Source: Bacillus inaquosorum KCTC 13429
GTDB lineage: Bacteria > Bacillota > Bacilli > Bacillales > Bacillaceae
Assembly (NCBI RefSeq): GCF_000332645.1
Contig: NZ_AMXN01000010.1
Coordinates: 62,001 to 126,000 of the forward strand
Direction: 5' to 3'
DNA length: 64,000 nucleotides
Below, piece by piece: positions 48,511-57,405 of the stretch; position 1 is the stretch's first letter, and each line of letters begins with the position of its first letter. The translations under genes and the position numbers were made by a program. The notes beneath the pieces are model-generated. The model saw nothing but the letters and a program-made list of their open reading frames with translations. It was not told the DNA's origin and did no database searches.

Positions 48511-49063
48511 GTATATCCCTCCTCACATGTTCAAAACGAATCTGGCAGGCAAACACAGCATCAATGATAAAATGTGCCGTCACCGGAACAAATAAGTTAC
48601 CGGTCCATTCATATATCAGGCCTAGCAAAAAGCTGACTGCTGTCACCATGATAAATAACAGCCATTTTGACAAATATCGAAAGTGCAGAACGGCAAATAC
48701 AATGCTGGCCGCCCATAAACCGATATGAGTCTGAAGCACTCCTCTGAATAACATTTCTTCCGCGAAAGCAATCAGAAGCGTTAAAAATATAATATGAGGG
48801 ATTGACCTCTTACTGAATATTTTTTTATTGATTCCGCCGTCATCATATAAATGAGGCGGACACCATTTCATTACTGCCATATCGGCTAAAATAACAATAA
48901 CCGCAACAGAAACACCATACCATATGATTCGCATATCGCTAATATCCCAGAGCTTTAGTACGTCCCTTGCATCCGCAAAAAAGAACAATCCAGCTCCAGC
49001 TGCGACGATGATGATCAAAAGCTGCGTCAAATATAACTGCTTCAGCATATCACGGTCAGACAT
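48461..49063 (-). CDS. ypbD: YpbD, CPBP (Abi/CAAX protease-like) intramembrane protein
   Basis: A 200-residue polytopic membrane protein of the CPBP/Abi family. The conserved motifs are AFAEEMLFRGVLQTHIG (EExxxR, near residue 115), FAVLHFRYLSK (near residue 145) and VTAHFIIDAVF near residue 182, the likely catalytic residues of this metalloprotease-like fold. It has about five to six segments. Substrate unknown. The frame overlaps ypbE by 50 bases, unusual for this window, and it starts 27 bases after recQ. The start is not certain because the ribosome site AAAGGA is 13 bases upstream. Confidence 0.86.
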   Translation of the reverse strand: MSDRDMLKQLYLTQLLIIIVAAGAGLFFFADARDVLKLWDISDMRIIWYGVSVAVIVILADMAVMKWCPPHLYDDGGINKKIFSKRSIPHIIFLTLLIAFAEEMLFRGVLQTHIGLWAASIVFAVLHFRYLSKWLLFIMVTAVSFLLGLIYEWTGNLFVPVTAHFIIDAVFACQIRFEHVRRDIHDEHVESREKKSPESL

Positions 49064-49089
49064 ATACTGAATGAAATCCTTTTGCTGTT

Positions 49090-50580
49090 TCAGTTCAGCT
49101 CACCTACAGTCTGCAAGCTGAATATCCGTTGCAATTCCGAACTCCAGCTGTCTAATGGCGCCTTTTTACTCCGTTCTCCTTTTTGTTCATACAAGGATAG
49201 ATCAAAACCGCAATGTGAACAGCACGGGAGGTTTCCGTCATCAGGCTCGTATGATTCATCAAAATAGGTTAACATAGATTGCCTTAAACAGCCATCACGC
49301 TGAAGCAGAAAAGATACGCGGCGCATTTTTTCCAGCTTCAGCTCCATGCGATATGAAATCTCCCGCTTTATCAGTTCAACTGATGTTTTCCCCTGCATAA
49401 AGAGATGAATCATCATACGGGCTTGTGTCTCTCCGACACCATACTGCATTAAGACATCACGCAGCCTTCTCTCATCCCGCTCCTCCGTCTCCTCAAGCAC
49501 ACGGATCACATTGGCGATTTCCTCATCTGTAACACTCTCCATTTGGATAATCTGCTCCTGCAATTCAAAATCCCCTGGCGCCCGCAGCAAAATGCTGACA
49601 CTAGGTTTTCCATCGCGTCCCGCTCTGCCGATTTCCTGCATAAAAGCTTCAGCCGTCTGCGGGAGGTGAAAATGAATCACATATCTGATATCAGGTTTAT
49701 CGACACCCATTCCAAACGCATTCGTACAACATATCACATCAAGCTGGTTATGAATAAACTGCTGCTGAATTAAAATCCTGTCGCCAGACTCCATACCGCC
49801 ATGGTAAAAGTCGGCTCTGCTGCTCGTTTTGCTTTTAATTTCACCCGCTAATTCCTCAGCCCATTTCCGTGTCGGGCAATAAACAATTCCCGGACCTTGC
49901 AGGTTTTCAACCAGCTGAATGACCCTATTTATTTTTTCGGCAGTATCTGCCGCATTTTCCACCCTGAGAGCGATGTTTGGGCGATTGACTGAGTTGAGAT
50001 GCCGTTCGGCATGCTGCAGCTCTAGCAGGTTCATGACATCTTGCAGCGTATCCTTTGTAGCTGTAGCGGTCAATGCCAGAACGGGCGGGTGCCCAAGTTT
50101 TTTTCTCAGCTGCCCGAGCTTTGAATAGTCAGGTCTGAAGTCGTGTCCCCATTCAGATATACAATGCGCTTCATCAATTACGAATAAGCTGATCGGGACA
50201 CTTTTCAATTTTTCCAATACATATGGCGACCGCAAAGCCTCAGGAGACAAGTACAAAAATTTATAGCGATGAATATGCTCCAAAACGAATTGTCTTTCCT
50301 GCCTGCTAAGCATGCTGTTCAAAGCGGCCGCACGCTTCTCACCACGTACTTTCAGCTGCTGTACCTGATCCTCCATTAAAGAAAGCAATGGAGAAACGAT
50401 TAATACCATGCCGTCAAGCATATAGCCAGGCAGCTGGTAGCAAAGCGATTTTCCTCCCCCAGTCGGAAGCATCGCAATGGTATCCTTCCCGCTAAGTATG
50501 CTTCTAATAATGTCCTCCTGCCCTTTTTTAAAGGAAGTAAAACCAAAAAACTGATATAACGTTTGCTGTAATTTAGTCAT
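49090..50580 (-). CDS. recQ: RecQ (RecS), RecQ-type DNA helicase
   Basis: A 496-residue superfamily 2 DNA helicase. The helicase motifs are LPTGGGKSLCYQLPG (motif I, near residue 37), DEAHCISEWGHDFRPDY (motif II, near residue 140), TATATKDTL, and FGMGVDKPDIRYVIHF with QEIGRAGRDGKPS near residue 300. The C-terminal zinc-binding segment with CCSHCGFDLSLYE is near residue 455. The HRDC domain of longer RecQs is missing, as in the short B. subtilis RecQ (RecS/YpbC). It overlaps the end of ypbB by 8 bases; the pair is coupled. Acts in recombination repair. Confidence 0.94.
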   Translation of the reverse strand: MTKLQQTLYQFFGFTSFKKGQEDIIRSILSGKDTIAMLPTGGGKSLCYQLPGYMLDGMVLIVSPLLSLMEDQVQQLKVRGEKRAAALNSMLSRQERQFVLEHIHRYKFLYLSPEALRSPYVLEKLKSVPISLFVIDEAHCISEWGHDFRPDYSKLGQLRKKLGHPPVLALTATATKDTLQDVMNLLELQHAERHLNSVNRPNIALRVENAADTAEKINRVIQLVENLQGPGIVYCPTRKWAEELAGEIKSKTSSRADFYHGGMESGDRILIQQQFIHNQLDVICCTNAFGMGVDKPDIRYVIHFHLPQTAEAFMQEIGRAGRDGKPSVSILLRAPGDFELQEQIIQMESVTDEEIANVIRVLEETEERDERRLRDVLMQYGVGETQARMMIHLFMQGKTSVELIKREISYRMELKLEKMRRVSFLLQRDGCLRQSMLTYFDESYEPDDGNLPCCSHCGFDLSLYEQKGERSKKAPLDSWSSELQRIFSLQTVGELN

Positions 50581-51631
50581 ATTGCTGCACCTGCTTCGTC
50601 AATGCCAGTCTGATTTGAAAGTAGCTGAATTGCTGCTCCAGGCCGTCGCGAATTTGTTTGATTTTGTTCGTCCGCATCCGCTTGGCAAACGCTGCAATGT
50701 GGAGCTGGTCTTCCGCTGATACATAGTCATCAATCATAAACGCAGGCTCATGGAGAGAAATCTCGACAATATGGTCTTCGATCGTCGCTGTTTTCAGCTT
50801 TCTGATTTCGGCAATTCGCTGTATCGGGATCCCTTGTTTGACCATCTGCCATGTTTTCCTCGTTGACTCTGTCAGGGCATTCTCTAAATACACATCAGAG
50901 AGGAGGTCCTTTAACAGAGAATGCTCACACTCCGGAAGAGAATGAATAAAATAATGTACCGAAGCCCAAAACATGACATAAACATACCATTCATCTTCTT
51001 TCAGCTTGTCAGCAAGCTGCCTGCTCGTATAACCGATCCTATCATGCGAGGTTAAGGAGTAGACAAAAATTTGCGCTGCTTTGTCATCAATCTTATGCAA
51101 ATTCTCCTCCAGCATAGCAAAAAGGCTGTTTGCCATCTTTATATGATCCGTATTCCGGGACAGGTATTTCTTTACCCAGTGAAGTGTCTTATAATCGTTT
51201 GTGACAGGGATATACTGCCTGCTCCCTCGCTGTTTATGAGATAAGACTTGCACAAGCAGCGAAAGCCTTTTCCAAAGTACGCCAGCAGCCTGCTGGTAAT
51301 AAGCGCCGTGGCAGTGAGCGGGCCATGGCCGCTCATTGAGAGCATGACTCAAAGCTGCTGCGCCGCTGGCTGTCACCTTGTATGTATCTGTTTCAGGCAT
51401 TGGTTCGAGATATGAATGCTGTTCAAGCTTGGTGAGTGACGCTGAAATATCGCTTCTCGAACATTGCTGAGCCATTCCAAAGTATTTTGCAGTCTGAAAT
51501 AAGCCGGCATCTTGAATGGTTTGTGACGATCTTTTGCCTTTGAATAGGTGAAAAACAGCACTTCCCGACCGTTCTCCGTTTATTTTGCAAAGGCAATCGA
51601 GAACCATAATATCGAAGTAATTTAATGACAA
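50573..51631 (-). CDS. ypbB: YpbB, helix-turn-helix protein paired with RecQ
   Basis: A 352-residue protein with a C-terminal helix-turn-helix-like segment (WQMVKQGIPIQRIAEIRKLKTATIEDHIVEISLHEP, residues ~260-295), of the kind found in RecQ C termini and related proteins, and an N-terminal region of weak winged-helix character (DAGLFQTAKYFGMAQ). No catalytic motif is seen. The TTG start at 51631 has GGTGG before it; an open frame continues 31 codons upstream, and an ATG at 51646 is also possible. Overlaps recQ by 8 bases, suggesting a physical or functional partner of the helicase. Exact function is unknown to me. Confidence 0.8.
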   Translation of the reverse strand: MSLNYFDIMVLDCLCKINGERSGSAVFHLFKGKRSSQTIQDAGLFQTAKYFGMAQQCSRSDISASLTKLEQHSYLEPMPETDTYKVTASGAAALSHALNERPWPAHCHGAYYQQAAGVLWKRLSLLVQVLSHKQRGSRQYIPVTNDYKTLHWVKKYLSRNTDHIKMANSLFAMLEENLHKIDDKAAQIFVYSLTSHDRIGYTSRQLADKLKEDEWYVYVMFWASVHYFIHSLPECEHSLLKDLLSDVYLENALTESTRKTWQMVKQGIPIQRIAEIRKLKTATIEDHIVEISLHEPAFMIDDYVSAEDQLHIAAFAKRMRTNKIKQIRDGLEQQFSYFQIRLALTKQVQQYD

Positions 51632-51756
51632 CCTATCCACCCACATTCTTCCTGACAAAAATCGTTGATTTGCTCTTTTTATTTTAACAGATTTTAAACA
51701 GAAATCGACGTTTAAAGTCATCATTAAGGGGGATGTTATGTAGATAACCCCTTATA

Positions 51757-51771
51757 TGATAAGCATTCTCA
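51757..51771. promoter_or_regulatory. Candidate Fur box upstream of fer
   Basis: TGATAAGCATTCTCA matches 12 of 14 fixed positions of the 7-1-7 Fur consensus TGATAATnATTATCA. It lies 13 bases upstream of the fer -35 box. A site found by eye, not tested. Confidence 0.4.
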
Positions 51772-51783
51772 ATCATTTTTCTG

Positions 51784-51812
51784 TTGAAATGTGGCAGCAA
51801 CATCATTACAAT
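51784..51812 (+). promoter_or_regulatory. SigA-type promoter of fer
   Basis: Plus strand TTGAAA (51784-51789), 17-base spacer, TACAAT (51807-51812), about 85 bases before the fer ATG. Confidence 0.65.
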
Positions 51813-51839
51813 AAGTAAGAGGAATAGGTGTTAAATTGA

Positions 51840-52145
<306 letters not shown>

Positions 52146-52152
52146 AAGTAAC

Positions 52153-52180
52153 AAAAAAGCTCCCCTGCGGGAGCTTTTTT
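52153..52180. terminator. Bidirectional terminator between fer and fmnP
   Basis: AAAAAAGCTCCC-CTGC-GGGAGCTTTTTT, a perfect symmetric stem with A/T runs on both sides serving fer (+) and fmnP (-). Confidence 0.92.
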
Positions 52181-52183
52181 TAT

Positions 52184-52756
52184 TTAATGGATATGCGCGC
52201 TTCGCTGCTGTTCAATCCATGGCTTAAGCTTGATGAAAATAAGTGAGAATACTATTGTAATCACAATGCCTTTTATGATGTTAAACGGCAGGATACCTGC
52301 GACGACCGCTGTTTTCAGCGCGCTGTCAGATAATGCCGGTGAATGTAAAAACCACGTGTACGCCGGAAGAATCAGAACATAATTTAAAATACTCATTAAA
52401 ATTGTCATCGCTGCAGTTCCCAGAAGCAGACTGACAGCCAAGCCCTTTGCTGAGTTCAGCTTTTTAAATAGGAAAGCAGTCGGCAATATAAAGAGTGTTC
52501 CTGCGATAAAATTCGCAATTTGTCCTACAGGAACTCCGGCCATGCTTCCTTGAATGATATATTGAAGAACGTTTTTTATCGCCTCTACGGCAATACCCGC
52601 CAAAGGTCCGTAAATCAGAATGGCAATAATAGCGGGCACATCGCTAAAATCAATTTTTAAATAATCCGGAAGACCCGGAAACGGGAAATTTAACAGCATC
52701 AAAACAAATGCAATGCTGCTCAGCATACTAATCACAACTAATTTTTTTACTTTCAC
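52184..52756 (-). CDS. fmnP: FmnP (RibU), riboflavin-specific S component of an ECF transporter
   Basis: A 190-residue membrane protein with about six segments (LVVISMLSSIAFVLMLLNFPFPGLPDYLKID at the start), of the RibU family of energy-coupling factor S components; it brings riboflavin or FMN into the cell together with the shared EcfA/A'/T module. The GTG start at 52756 follows AGGAGAG and gives the family length. Upstream it has the FMN riboswitch and a terminator that shut transcription when FMN is plentiful. Also called ypaA. Confidence 0.95.
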   Translation of the reverse strand: MKVKKLVVISMLSSIAFVLMLLNFPFPGLPDYLKIDFSDVPAIIAILIYGPLAGIAVEAIKNVLQYIIQGSMAGVPVGQIANFIAGTLFILPTAFLFKKLNSAKGLAVSLLLGTAAMTILMSILNYVLILPAYTWFLHSPALSDSALKTAVVAGILPFNIIKGIVITIVFSLIFIKLKPWIEQQRSAHIH

Positions 52757-52816
52757 TTTACTCTCTCCTTTTCGATCACATCTTACTCGAAAACGGAAAG
52801 GTTCTTTTCCAGCCAA

Positions 52817-52850
52817 TAAAAAAACCGCTTCATATATAAAAGCGGGGTTT
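52817..52850 (-). terminator. Riboswitch expression-platform terminator of fmnP
   Basis: AAACCGCTT/AAGCGGGGTTT hairpin (52822-52850) followed on the minus strand by a run of seven T, between the aptamer and the start of fmnP. Confidence 0.75.
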
Positions 52851-52910
52851 CGAAAATTAGGCTAGGCAAAGAAACGTTTGAAAATCTAATTTCAAAACGC
52901 TTATGAACCT

Positions 52911-53040
52911 CCATCTTCTCCCATCCAGACTATACTGTCGGCTCCGGAATCTCACCGAATCCTGCTGTAAAAACAGCTCGCGGGCTTAGAGCCATCGGCT
53001 CATCACCGCCGGTAGGGAATTTCACCCTGCCCCGAAGATT
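52911..53040 (-). ncRNA. FMN riboswitch (RFN element)
   Basis: On the minus strand the conserved RFN segments appear in order: ATCTTCGGGGCAGGGTGAAA, CCCTACCGGCGGTGATGAGC, AAGCCCGCGAGC, GGATTCGGTGAGATTCCGGAG, and GACAGTATAGTCTGGATGGG closing with AGAAGAT. These are the signature elements of the FMN aptamer P1-P6. FMN binding promotes the terminator at 52817-52850 and represses fmnP. Promoter candidate upstream at 53061-53089. Confidence 0.96.
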
Positions 53041-53060
53041 GATCATATGAATTTAGTTCC

Positions 53061-53089
53061 ATTATAAACGATAACTGGTTGGCTGTATA
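53061..53089 (-). promoter_or_regulatory. Promoter of fmnP
   Basis: Minus strand TATACA (53084-53089), 17-base spacer, TATAAT (53061-53066), just upstream of the riboswitch. Confidence 0.6.
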
Positions 53090-53180
53090 GAGAATTGCTT
53101 CAAATTATATATAATACTTGAAAGCTGTAAAAACATTGATTTTCAAGCTTTGCTTTTATCCTTTACTGCGTCAATACACG

Positions 53181-53209
53181 TTGACACTCTATTGAGAATA
53201 TGTTAAATT
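53181..53209 (+). promoter_or_regulatory. SigA-type promoter of serA
   Basis: Plus strand TTGACA (53181-53186), 17-base spacer, TAAATT (53204-53209), about 35 bases before the serA ATG. The rest of the 493-base gap towards fmnP is the riboswitch region. Confidence 0.75.
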
Positions 53210-53249
53210 ATCAGATATTTAGTTTGTCAATTTAGGAGGAAATCTAACG

Positions 53250-54827
53250 ATGTTTCGAGTATTGGTCTCAGACAAAATGAGCAACGACGGCTTACAACCA
53301 CTTATTGAATCAGACTTTATTGAAATCGTACAAAAAAACGTAGCAGATGCAGAGAATGAATTACATACTTTTGATGCTCTTTTGGTTCGGAGCGCGACAA
53401 AAGTAACAGAAGACCTTTTCAAAAAAATGACTTCTTTAAAAATTGTCGGAAGAGCCGGTGTCGGTGTAGATAATATCGACATTGACGAAGCGACTAAACA
53501 CGGGGTAATCGTGATTAACGCTCCAAACGGCAACACCATTTCGACAGCTGAGCATACATTTGCGATGATCTCTTCTTTAATGAGACACATTCCTCAGGCT
53601 AATATCTCAGTGAAATCCAGAGAGTGGAACCGCACAGCTTATGTCGGTTCAGAGCTTTACGGAAAAACACTTGGGATTGTAGGATTAGGCCGAATCGGAA
53701 GCGAAATCGCACAGCGTGCGAGAGCGTTCGGTATGACCGTTCACGTTTTTGATCCCTTCTTAACTGAAGAAAGAGCAAAAAAAATCGGCGTAAACAGCCG
53801 TACATTTGAAGAAGTGCTTGAAAGCGCGGATATTATTACCGTACACACGCCTTTAACAAAAGAAACAAAAGGCTTATTGAATAAAGAAACGATTGCAAAA
53901 ACGAAAAAAGGTGTTCGCTTAATTAACTGTGCGCGAGGCGGTATTATCGATGAAGCAGCACTTCTCGAAGCTTTGGAAAACGGGCATGTTGCCGGAGCGG
54001 CGCTTGACGTTTTTGAAGTTGAACCGCCAGTTGACAATAAACTCGTTGATCATCCATTAGTCATTGCCACTCCTCACTTGGGAGCATCGACTAAAGAAGC
54101 TCAGCTGAATGTCGCGGCTCAAGTGTCAGAAGAAGTTCTGCAGTTCGCAAAAGGTCTTCCTGTGATGTCAGCTATCAACCTTCCTGCCATGACAAAAGAT
54201 GAATTCGCTAAGATTAAGCCTTACCATCAAATCGCAGGAAAAATTGGCAGCCTCGTATCCCAATGCATGAAAGAGCCGGTACAGGATGTTGCCATTCAAT
54301 ACGAAGGCACAATTGCCAAACTTGAAACATCGTTCATTACAAAAAGCCTACTGTCAGGCTTTTTAAAACCGCGCGTTGACTCAACTGTTAACGAAGTCAA
54401 TGCCGGGGGTGTCGCAAAAGAACGAGGCATCAGCTTCAGTGAAAAAATTTCCTCTTCTGAATCTGGATACGATAACTGCATCAGCGTAAAAGTGACAGGA
54501 GACCGCAGCACCTTTACTGTGACGGCTACGTATATTCCTCATTTCGGAGAGCGTATTGTCGAGATCAACGGATTTAATATCGATTTTTATCCGACGGGTC
54601 ACTTGGTATATATCCAGCATCGGGATACAACAGGTGTCATCGGCCGAGTAGGACGTATTCTCGGAGATAACGATATTAACATTGCAACCATGCAGGTTGG
54701 CCGTAAAGAAAAAGGCGGAGAAGCCATCATGATGCTTTCCTTTGACAGACATCTGGAAGATAAAATTGTGAAAGAACTAACAGATGTTCCTGATATTGTG
54801 TCTGTAAAGCTCATTGACCTTCCATAA
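53250..54827 (+). CDS. serA: SerA, D-3-phosphoglycerate dehydrogenase
   Basis: A 525-residue NAD-dependent enzyme making 3-phosphohydroxypyruvate, the first step of serine synthesis. NAD loop TLGIVGLGRIGSEIAQRARAFG is near residue 140, catalytic region VRLINCARGGIIDEAALLEAL near residue 222 and the His in VIATPHLGAST near residue 275. A long intervening domain (residues ~320-450) and a C-terminal ACT domain (LVYIQHRDTTGVIGRVGRILGDNDINIATMQVGR) bring it to the long form with likely serine feedback. GGAGG ribosome site before ATG 53250. Convergent with aroC. Confidence 0.97.
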   Translation: MFRVLVSDKMSNDGLQPLIESDFIEIVQKNVADAENELHTFDALLVRSATKVTEDLFKKMTSLKIVGRAGVGVDNIDIDEATKHGVIVINAPNGNTISTAEHTFAMISSLMRHIPQANISVKSREWNRTAYVGSELYGKTLGIVGLGRIGSEIAQRARAFGMTVHVFDPFLTEERAKKIGVNSRTFEEVLESADIITVHTPLTKETKGLLNKETIAKTKKGVRLINCARGGIIDEAALLEALENGHVAGAALDVFEVEPPVDNKLVDHPLVIATPHLGASTKEAQLNVAAQVSEEVLQFAKGLPVMSAINLPAMTKDEFAKIKPYHQIAGKIGSLVSQCMKEPVQDVAIQYEGTIAKLETSFITKSLLSGFLKPRVDSTVNEVNAGGVAKERGISFSEKISSSESGYDNCISVKVTGDRSTFTVTATYIPHFGERIVEINGFNIDFYPTGHLVYIQHRDTTGVIGRVGRILGDNDINIATMQVGRKEKGGEAIMMLSFDRHLEDKIVKELTDVPDIVSVKLIDLP

Positions 54828-54830
54828 TCA

Positions 54831-54862
54831 AAAAAACTCAAGCTGTATAGCTTGAGTTTTTT
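54831..54862. terminator. Bidirectional terminator between serA and aroC
   Basis: AAAAAACTCAAGCT/AGCTTGAGTTTTTT, perfect stem with A/T runs on both sides, usable for serA (+) and aroC (-). Confidence 0.92.
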
Positions 54863-54870
54863 TGATTGTT

Positions 54871-55638
54871 CTATACTCGTATGTTTTTGTGCAAAATGTC
54901 TAAGACACTCCTCAGCTCAGAAACAGGTATCTGACCAGGTGCCGACGCCTCTTCTCCCGCCCCAAAAGTGCAAGCTGATCCAAAAACCTCACCGCTCAGC
55001 CTGCTGATCAGTCCTGTTCCAGCCATTGACATTGTAATGATTGGACGGTCTGCATATTTTGTATTCATTGTATACGTCGCATCAAGCAGCGTTAAGAGAT
55101 CTCCTGTATCATTCGGCATGACAGCCATTTTTGGAATATGCGCCCCTAAATCCTGCATTTTCCGAAGTCTCGAAAGAATCTCATCTTTCTCAGGCGTTTT
55201 CTCAAAATCATGATTCGACATCACCACATAAACATCGTTTTCTTCCGCCAGCGATACTAACGCTTTCACATTTGCATCTCCTGAAAATAATTCAATGTCA
55301 ATCAGATCGATGTTTTTTGTTTGGACTGCCGCCTCCAGCAAAGCAAGATAGGAGCTTTCGTCCATTTCCATGCTCCCTCCTTCTTTATGGGTTCTGAATG
55401 TAAATAGAAACAGCTTGTCCGCTAAAGACTCCCGAAGCTTAGAAATCATTTTTGTGACGGCTTCTACGTCATTTGCTTTTTCAAAAACGTCGACTCGCCA
55501 CTCCACTATGTCCGGATTCAGCAATTTTACAGCTTCTGCTTCATTCAAAATTTGTTTTTCCGTTGTTCCCATCAGCGGAACGATAATTTTCGGCATCCCT
55601 TCTCCGATGGAAACTCCTTTGATTGTTAACACGTTCAC
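54871..55638 (-). CDS. aroC: AroC (AroD in E. coli naming), type I 3-dehydroquinate dehydratase
   Basis: A 255-residue TIM-barrel enzyme, third shikimate step, forming 3-dehydroshikimate through a Schiff-base lysine. The catalytic Lys is in HIPKMAVMPNDTGD near residue 170 and the His in VYVVMSNHDFEKTPE near residue 143; the substrate Glu/Arg are in VEWRVDVFE near residue 45. The GTG start at 55638 gives the known length. The gene is separate from the supraoperon and feeds it; together with AroB, AroE and AroF most shikimate steps are in this window (AroA, AroD and AroI are elsewhere). Confidence 0.95.
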   Translation of the reverse strand: MNVLTIKGVSIGEGMPKIIVPLMGTTEKQILNEAEAVKLLNPDIVEWRVDVFEKANDVEAVTKMISKLRESLADKLFLFTFRTHKEGGSMEMDESSYLALLEAAVQTKNIDLIDIELFSGDANVKALVSLAEENDVYVVMSNHDFEKTPEKDEILSRLRKMQDLGAHIPKMAVMPNDTGDLLTLLDATYTMNTKYADRPIITMSMAGTGLISRLSGEVFGSACTFGAGEEASAPGQIPVSELRSVLDILHKNIRV

Positions 55639-55724
55639 TCGTCTCAAATCCTTTCAATCGTTACCTTGTTTTATTATACACGCACAACTTTTTTTTGAAA
55701 ATTTCTATTATATGCAAAGCAACT

Positions 55725-55752
55725 AAAAAAGAGCCTGAAAGGGCCCTTTTTT
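55725..55752 (-). terminator. Terminator after rsiX
   Basis: AAAAAAGAGCC ... GGGCCCTTTTTT stem with one mismatch and A/T runs; it overlaps the rsiX stop by a few bases. Confidence 0.7.
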
Positions 55753-56857
55753 AGTTTATGGAAATCGGATTTGGAGCAGCTGGTACCGGAATAGCATCCG
55801 ATACGTCATATCTGCCGATTTTTTTTGTTCTGGTTTCCGTAAAGGTCACTTCTGTAAAACCAAACTCCTTTGCTGTTAAAAGTAGTCCCTCAAGCATTAA
55901 AATACCGGCAATAGAATCCTCAACTTCTGAGTCTTTTGAGAAGTTGATATATAAGTGTTTCTGTTTCTTCGTTACAGATTGGACAGCCCCCTCCTGAATA
56001 AGAGGTGTTGTATCTTTTTGGCTGCTCGATTCCATTTCCTTAACCGCTTCTTTTACTGTATCGAATGTTTTTTCTGACGGAACGAGAAAGTCTTGTCCTT
56101 GTTTATTTTGGTACAAGTAGTAGGCTCTTTTCGACTGTTTTGGAATAGGAATTTCCGTAAAAGTGCCATATGAACCAATAACGGCCCCGTCCTCATTTTT
56201 TTGATCCGATAAAAATTTTATTTTTTCATAAGGACTCCACTTTAAGGATTCTTTCAGCAGTTTTTTTAACAGTGTATCATCTTTTACAGAAAAAGCCGTA
56301 ATGAGCTGATGGACTCGTATACTTAATTCCTTTTGCTTTGGTTTTTCCTTTATCTCTACTTCATCTATGAAGGATGGAATCGTAATAGGATGATCAAGGA
56401 TATCCAATTCACTACTTTTAGACAGCATATCCTGTATCGTTTGGTCTGCGTTTGTTTTTTTGATGCTGATGGGTATAATTGCGGATGTTTCGGCATCAGC
56501 AATCGCTACAGTGGTGTAATTGTTCTGTTCCTTTTCAGGAACAACAAACGATGTCTGATCCAGGGATAATGCAGCTTTTGGGCTGTCTGCTGTCTCAGTT
56601 TTCATCACAGCGTTCTCTTGGGACGCATCTTTTTGTTGAGGTTGTGCCTGATCAAAGAAATGAGGAGAAATAATGAAGGCGATATAAACCGCAATTGCAG
56701 TGGCACACGCGGGGCCAATCCACCTAACAGCGGGCTTTTTTTTACTTTTAGCCATCGTCAGCAGCTTGTAAATATCCTGAGGCGAACGATGGTCTTTAAC
56801 TGCCGGAAGTTGACTTAACAACTCCTTTATCTGTTCTTCGTTCCAATCTGACTTCAT
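55751..56857 (-). CDS. rsiX: RsiX, anti-SigX membrane protein
   Basis: A 368-residue anti-sigma factor. The N-terminal ~55 residues are cytosolic (SDWNEEQIKELLSQLPAVKDHRSPQDIYKLL) and should bind SigX; a single membrane segment VRWIGPACATAIAVYIAFIISPHFF (residues ~48-72) follows, then a large external domain with a GerM-like C-terminal part (YINFSKDSEVEDSIAGILMLEGLLLTAKEFG). It overlaps the sigX end by 62 bases, coupling the two. It blocks SigX until envelope signals release it. Confidence 0.92.
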   Translation of the reverse strand: MKSDWNEEQIKELLSQLPAVKDHRSPQDIYKLLTMAKSKKKPAVRWIGPACATAIAVYIAFIISPHFFDQAQPQQKDASQENAVMKTETADSPKAALSLDQTSFVVPEKEQNNYTTVAIADAETSAIIPISIKKTNADQTIQDMLSKSSELDILDHPITIPSFIDEVEIKEKPKQKELSIRVHQLITAFSVKDDTLLKKLLKESLKWSPYEKIKFLSDQKNEDGAVIGSYGTFTEIPIPKQSKRAYYLYQNKQGQDFLVPSEKTFDTVKEAVKEMESSSQKDTTPLIQEGAVQSVTKKQKHLYINFSKDSEVEDSIAGILMLEGLLLTAKEFGFTEVTFTETRTKKIGRYDVSDAIPVPAAPNPISIN

Positions 56858-57380
56858 CATCCATTAGCTCCTCCCTCAAAAGCTCCATATGTTTCCGAAG
56901 TACTTTGAGCCCTCTGTGTTGGGTCGTTTTGACTTTGCTTTCCGAGAAGCGCAGAGCATTGGCTGTTTCCTGAATTGAATATCCCTGAATAAACCGCAAG
57001 ATAATCACAGCTCTTTGATCAATCGTACATTGATCAAGCGCAGCATAAATTTCCCGGACATTCTCATGTTGAACCGCAAGTTCGTCCGGAAGCAATTGCT
57101 GATCTCTGACATCCTGTGTATCCCAATCAAACGTGCCGAGTATACGCTGTCTGATCGTCTGCTGTTTACGGAACCAGTCTATCGCAACATGGCGTGCGAT
57201 CGACAAAAGCCATGTTTTTTCACTGCTTCTTCCTTCAAACGTATGGTAAGAATTTAATACCCGGATATAAACCTCCTGAAGAAGATCTTCTGCCTGGCTT
57301 TTATCCTTTACCATATAAAATAAAAATTGATACAAATCTTGATGATATGTTTCATATAACAATTGAAAGGTTTCTTCCAT
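56796..57380 (-). CDS. sigX: SigX, ECF sigma factor
   Basis: A 194-residue extracytoplasmic-function sigma factor. Region 2 is DLYQFLFYMVKDKSQAEDLLQEVYIRVLNSYHTFEG (residues ~15-50), with the -10-binding WLLSIARHVAIDWFRKQ next, and region 4 IILRFIQGYSIQETANALRFSESKVKTTQHRGLKVL near residue 128. SigX directs genes that change cell-envelope charge (dlt, pssA) and give resistance to cationic peptides. It is autoregulated: a very good SigX promoter lies at 57406-57432. GGAGGGG site before ATG 57380. Confidence 0.97.
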   Translation of the reverse strand: MEETFQLLYETYHQDLYQFLFYMVKDKSQAEDLLQEVYIRVLNSYHTFEGRSSEKTWLLSIARHVAIDWFRKQQTIRQRILGTFDWDTQDVRDQQLLPDELAVQHENVREIYAALDQCTIDQRAVIILRFIQGYSIQETANALRFSESKVKTTQHRGLKVLRKHMELLREELMDDEVRLERRTDKGVVKSTSGS

Positions 57381-57405
57381 TTGAAACCCCTCCGTTCACT
57401 TTTTT

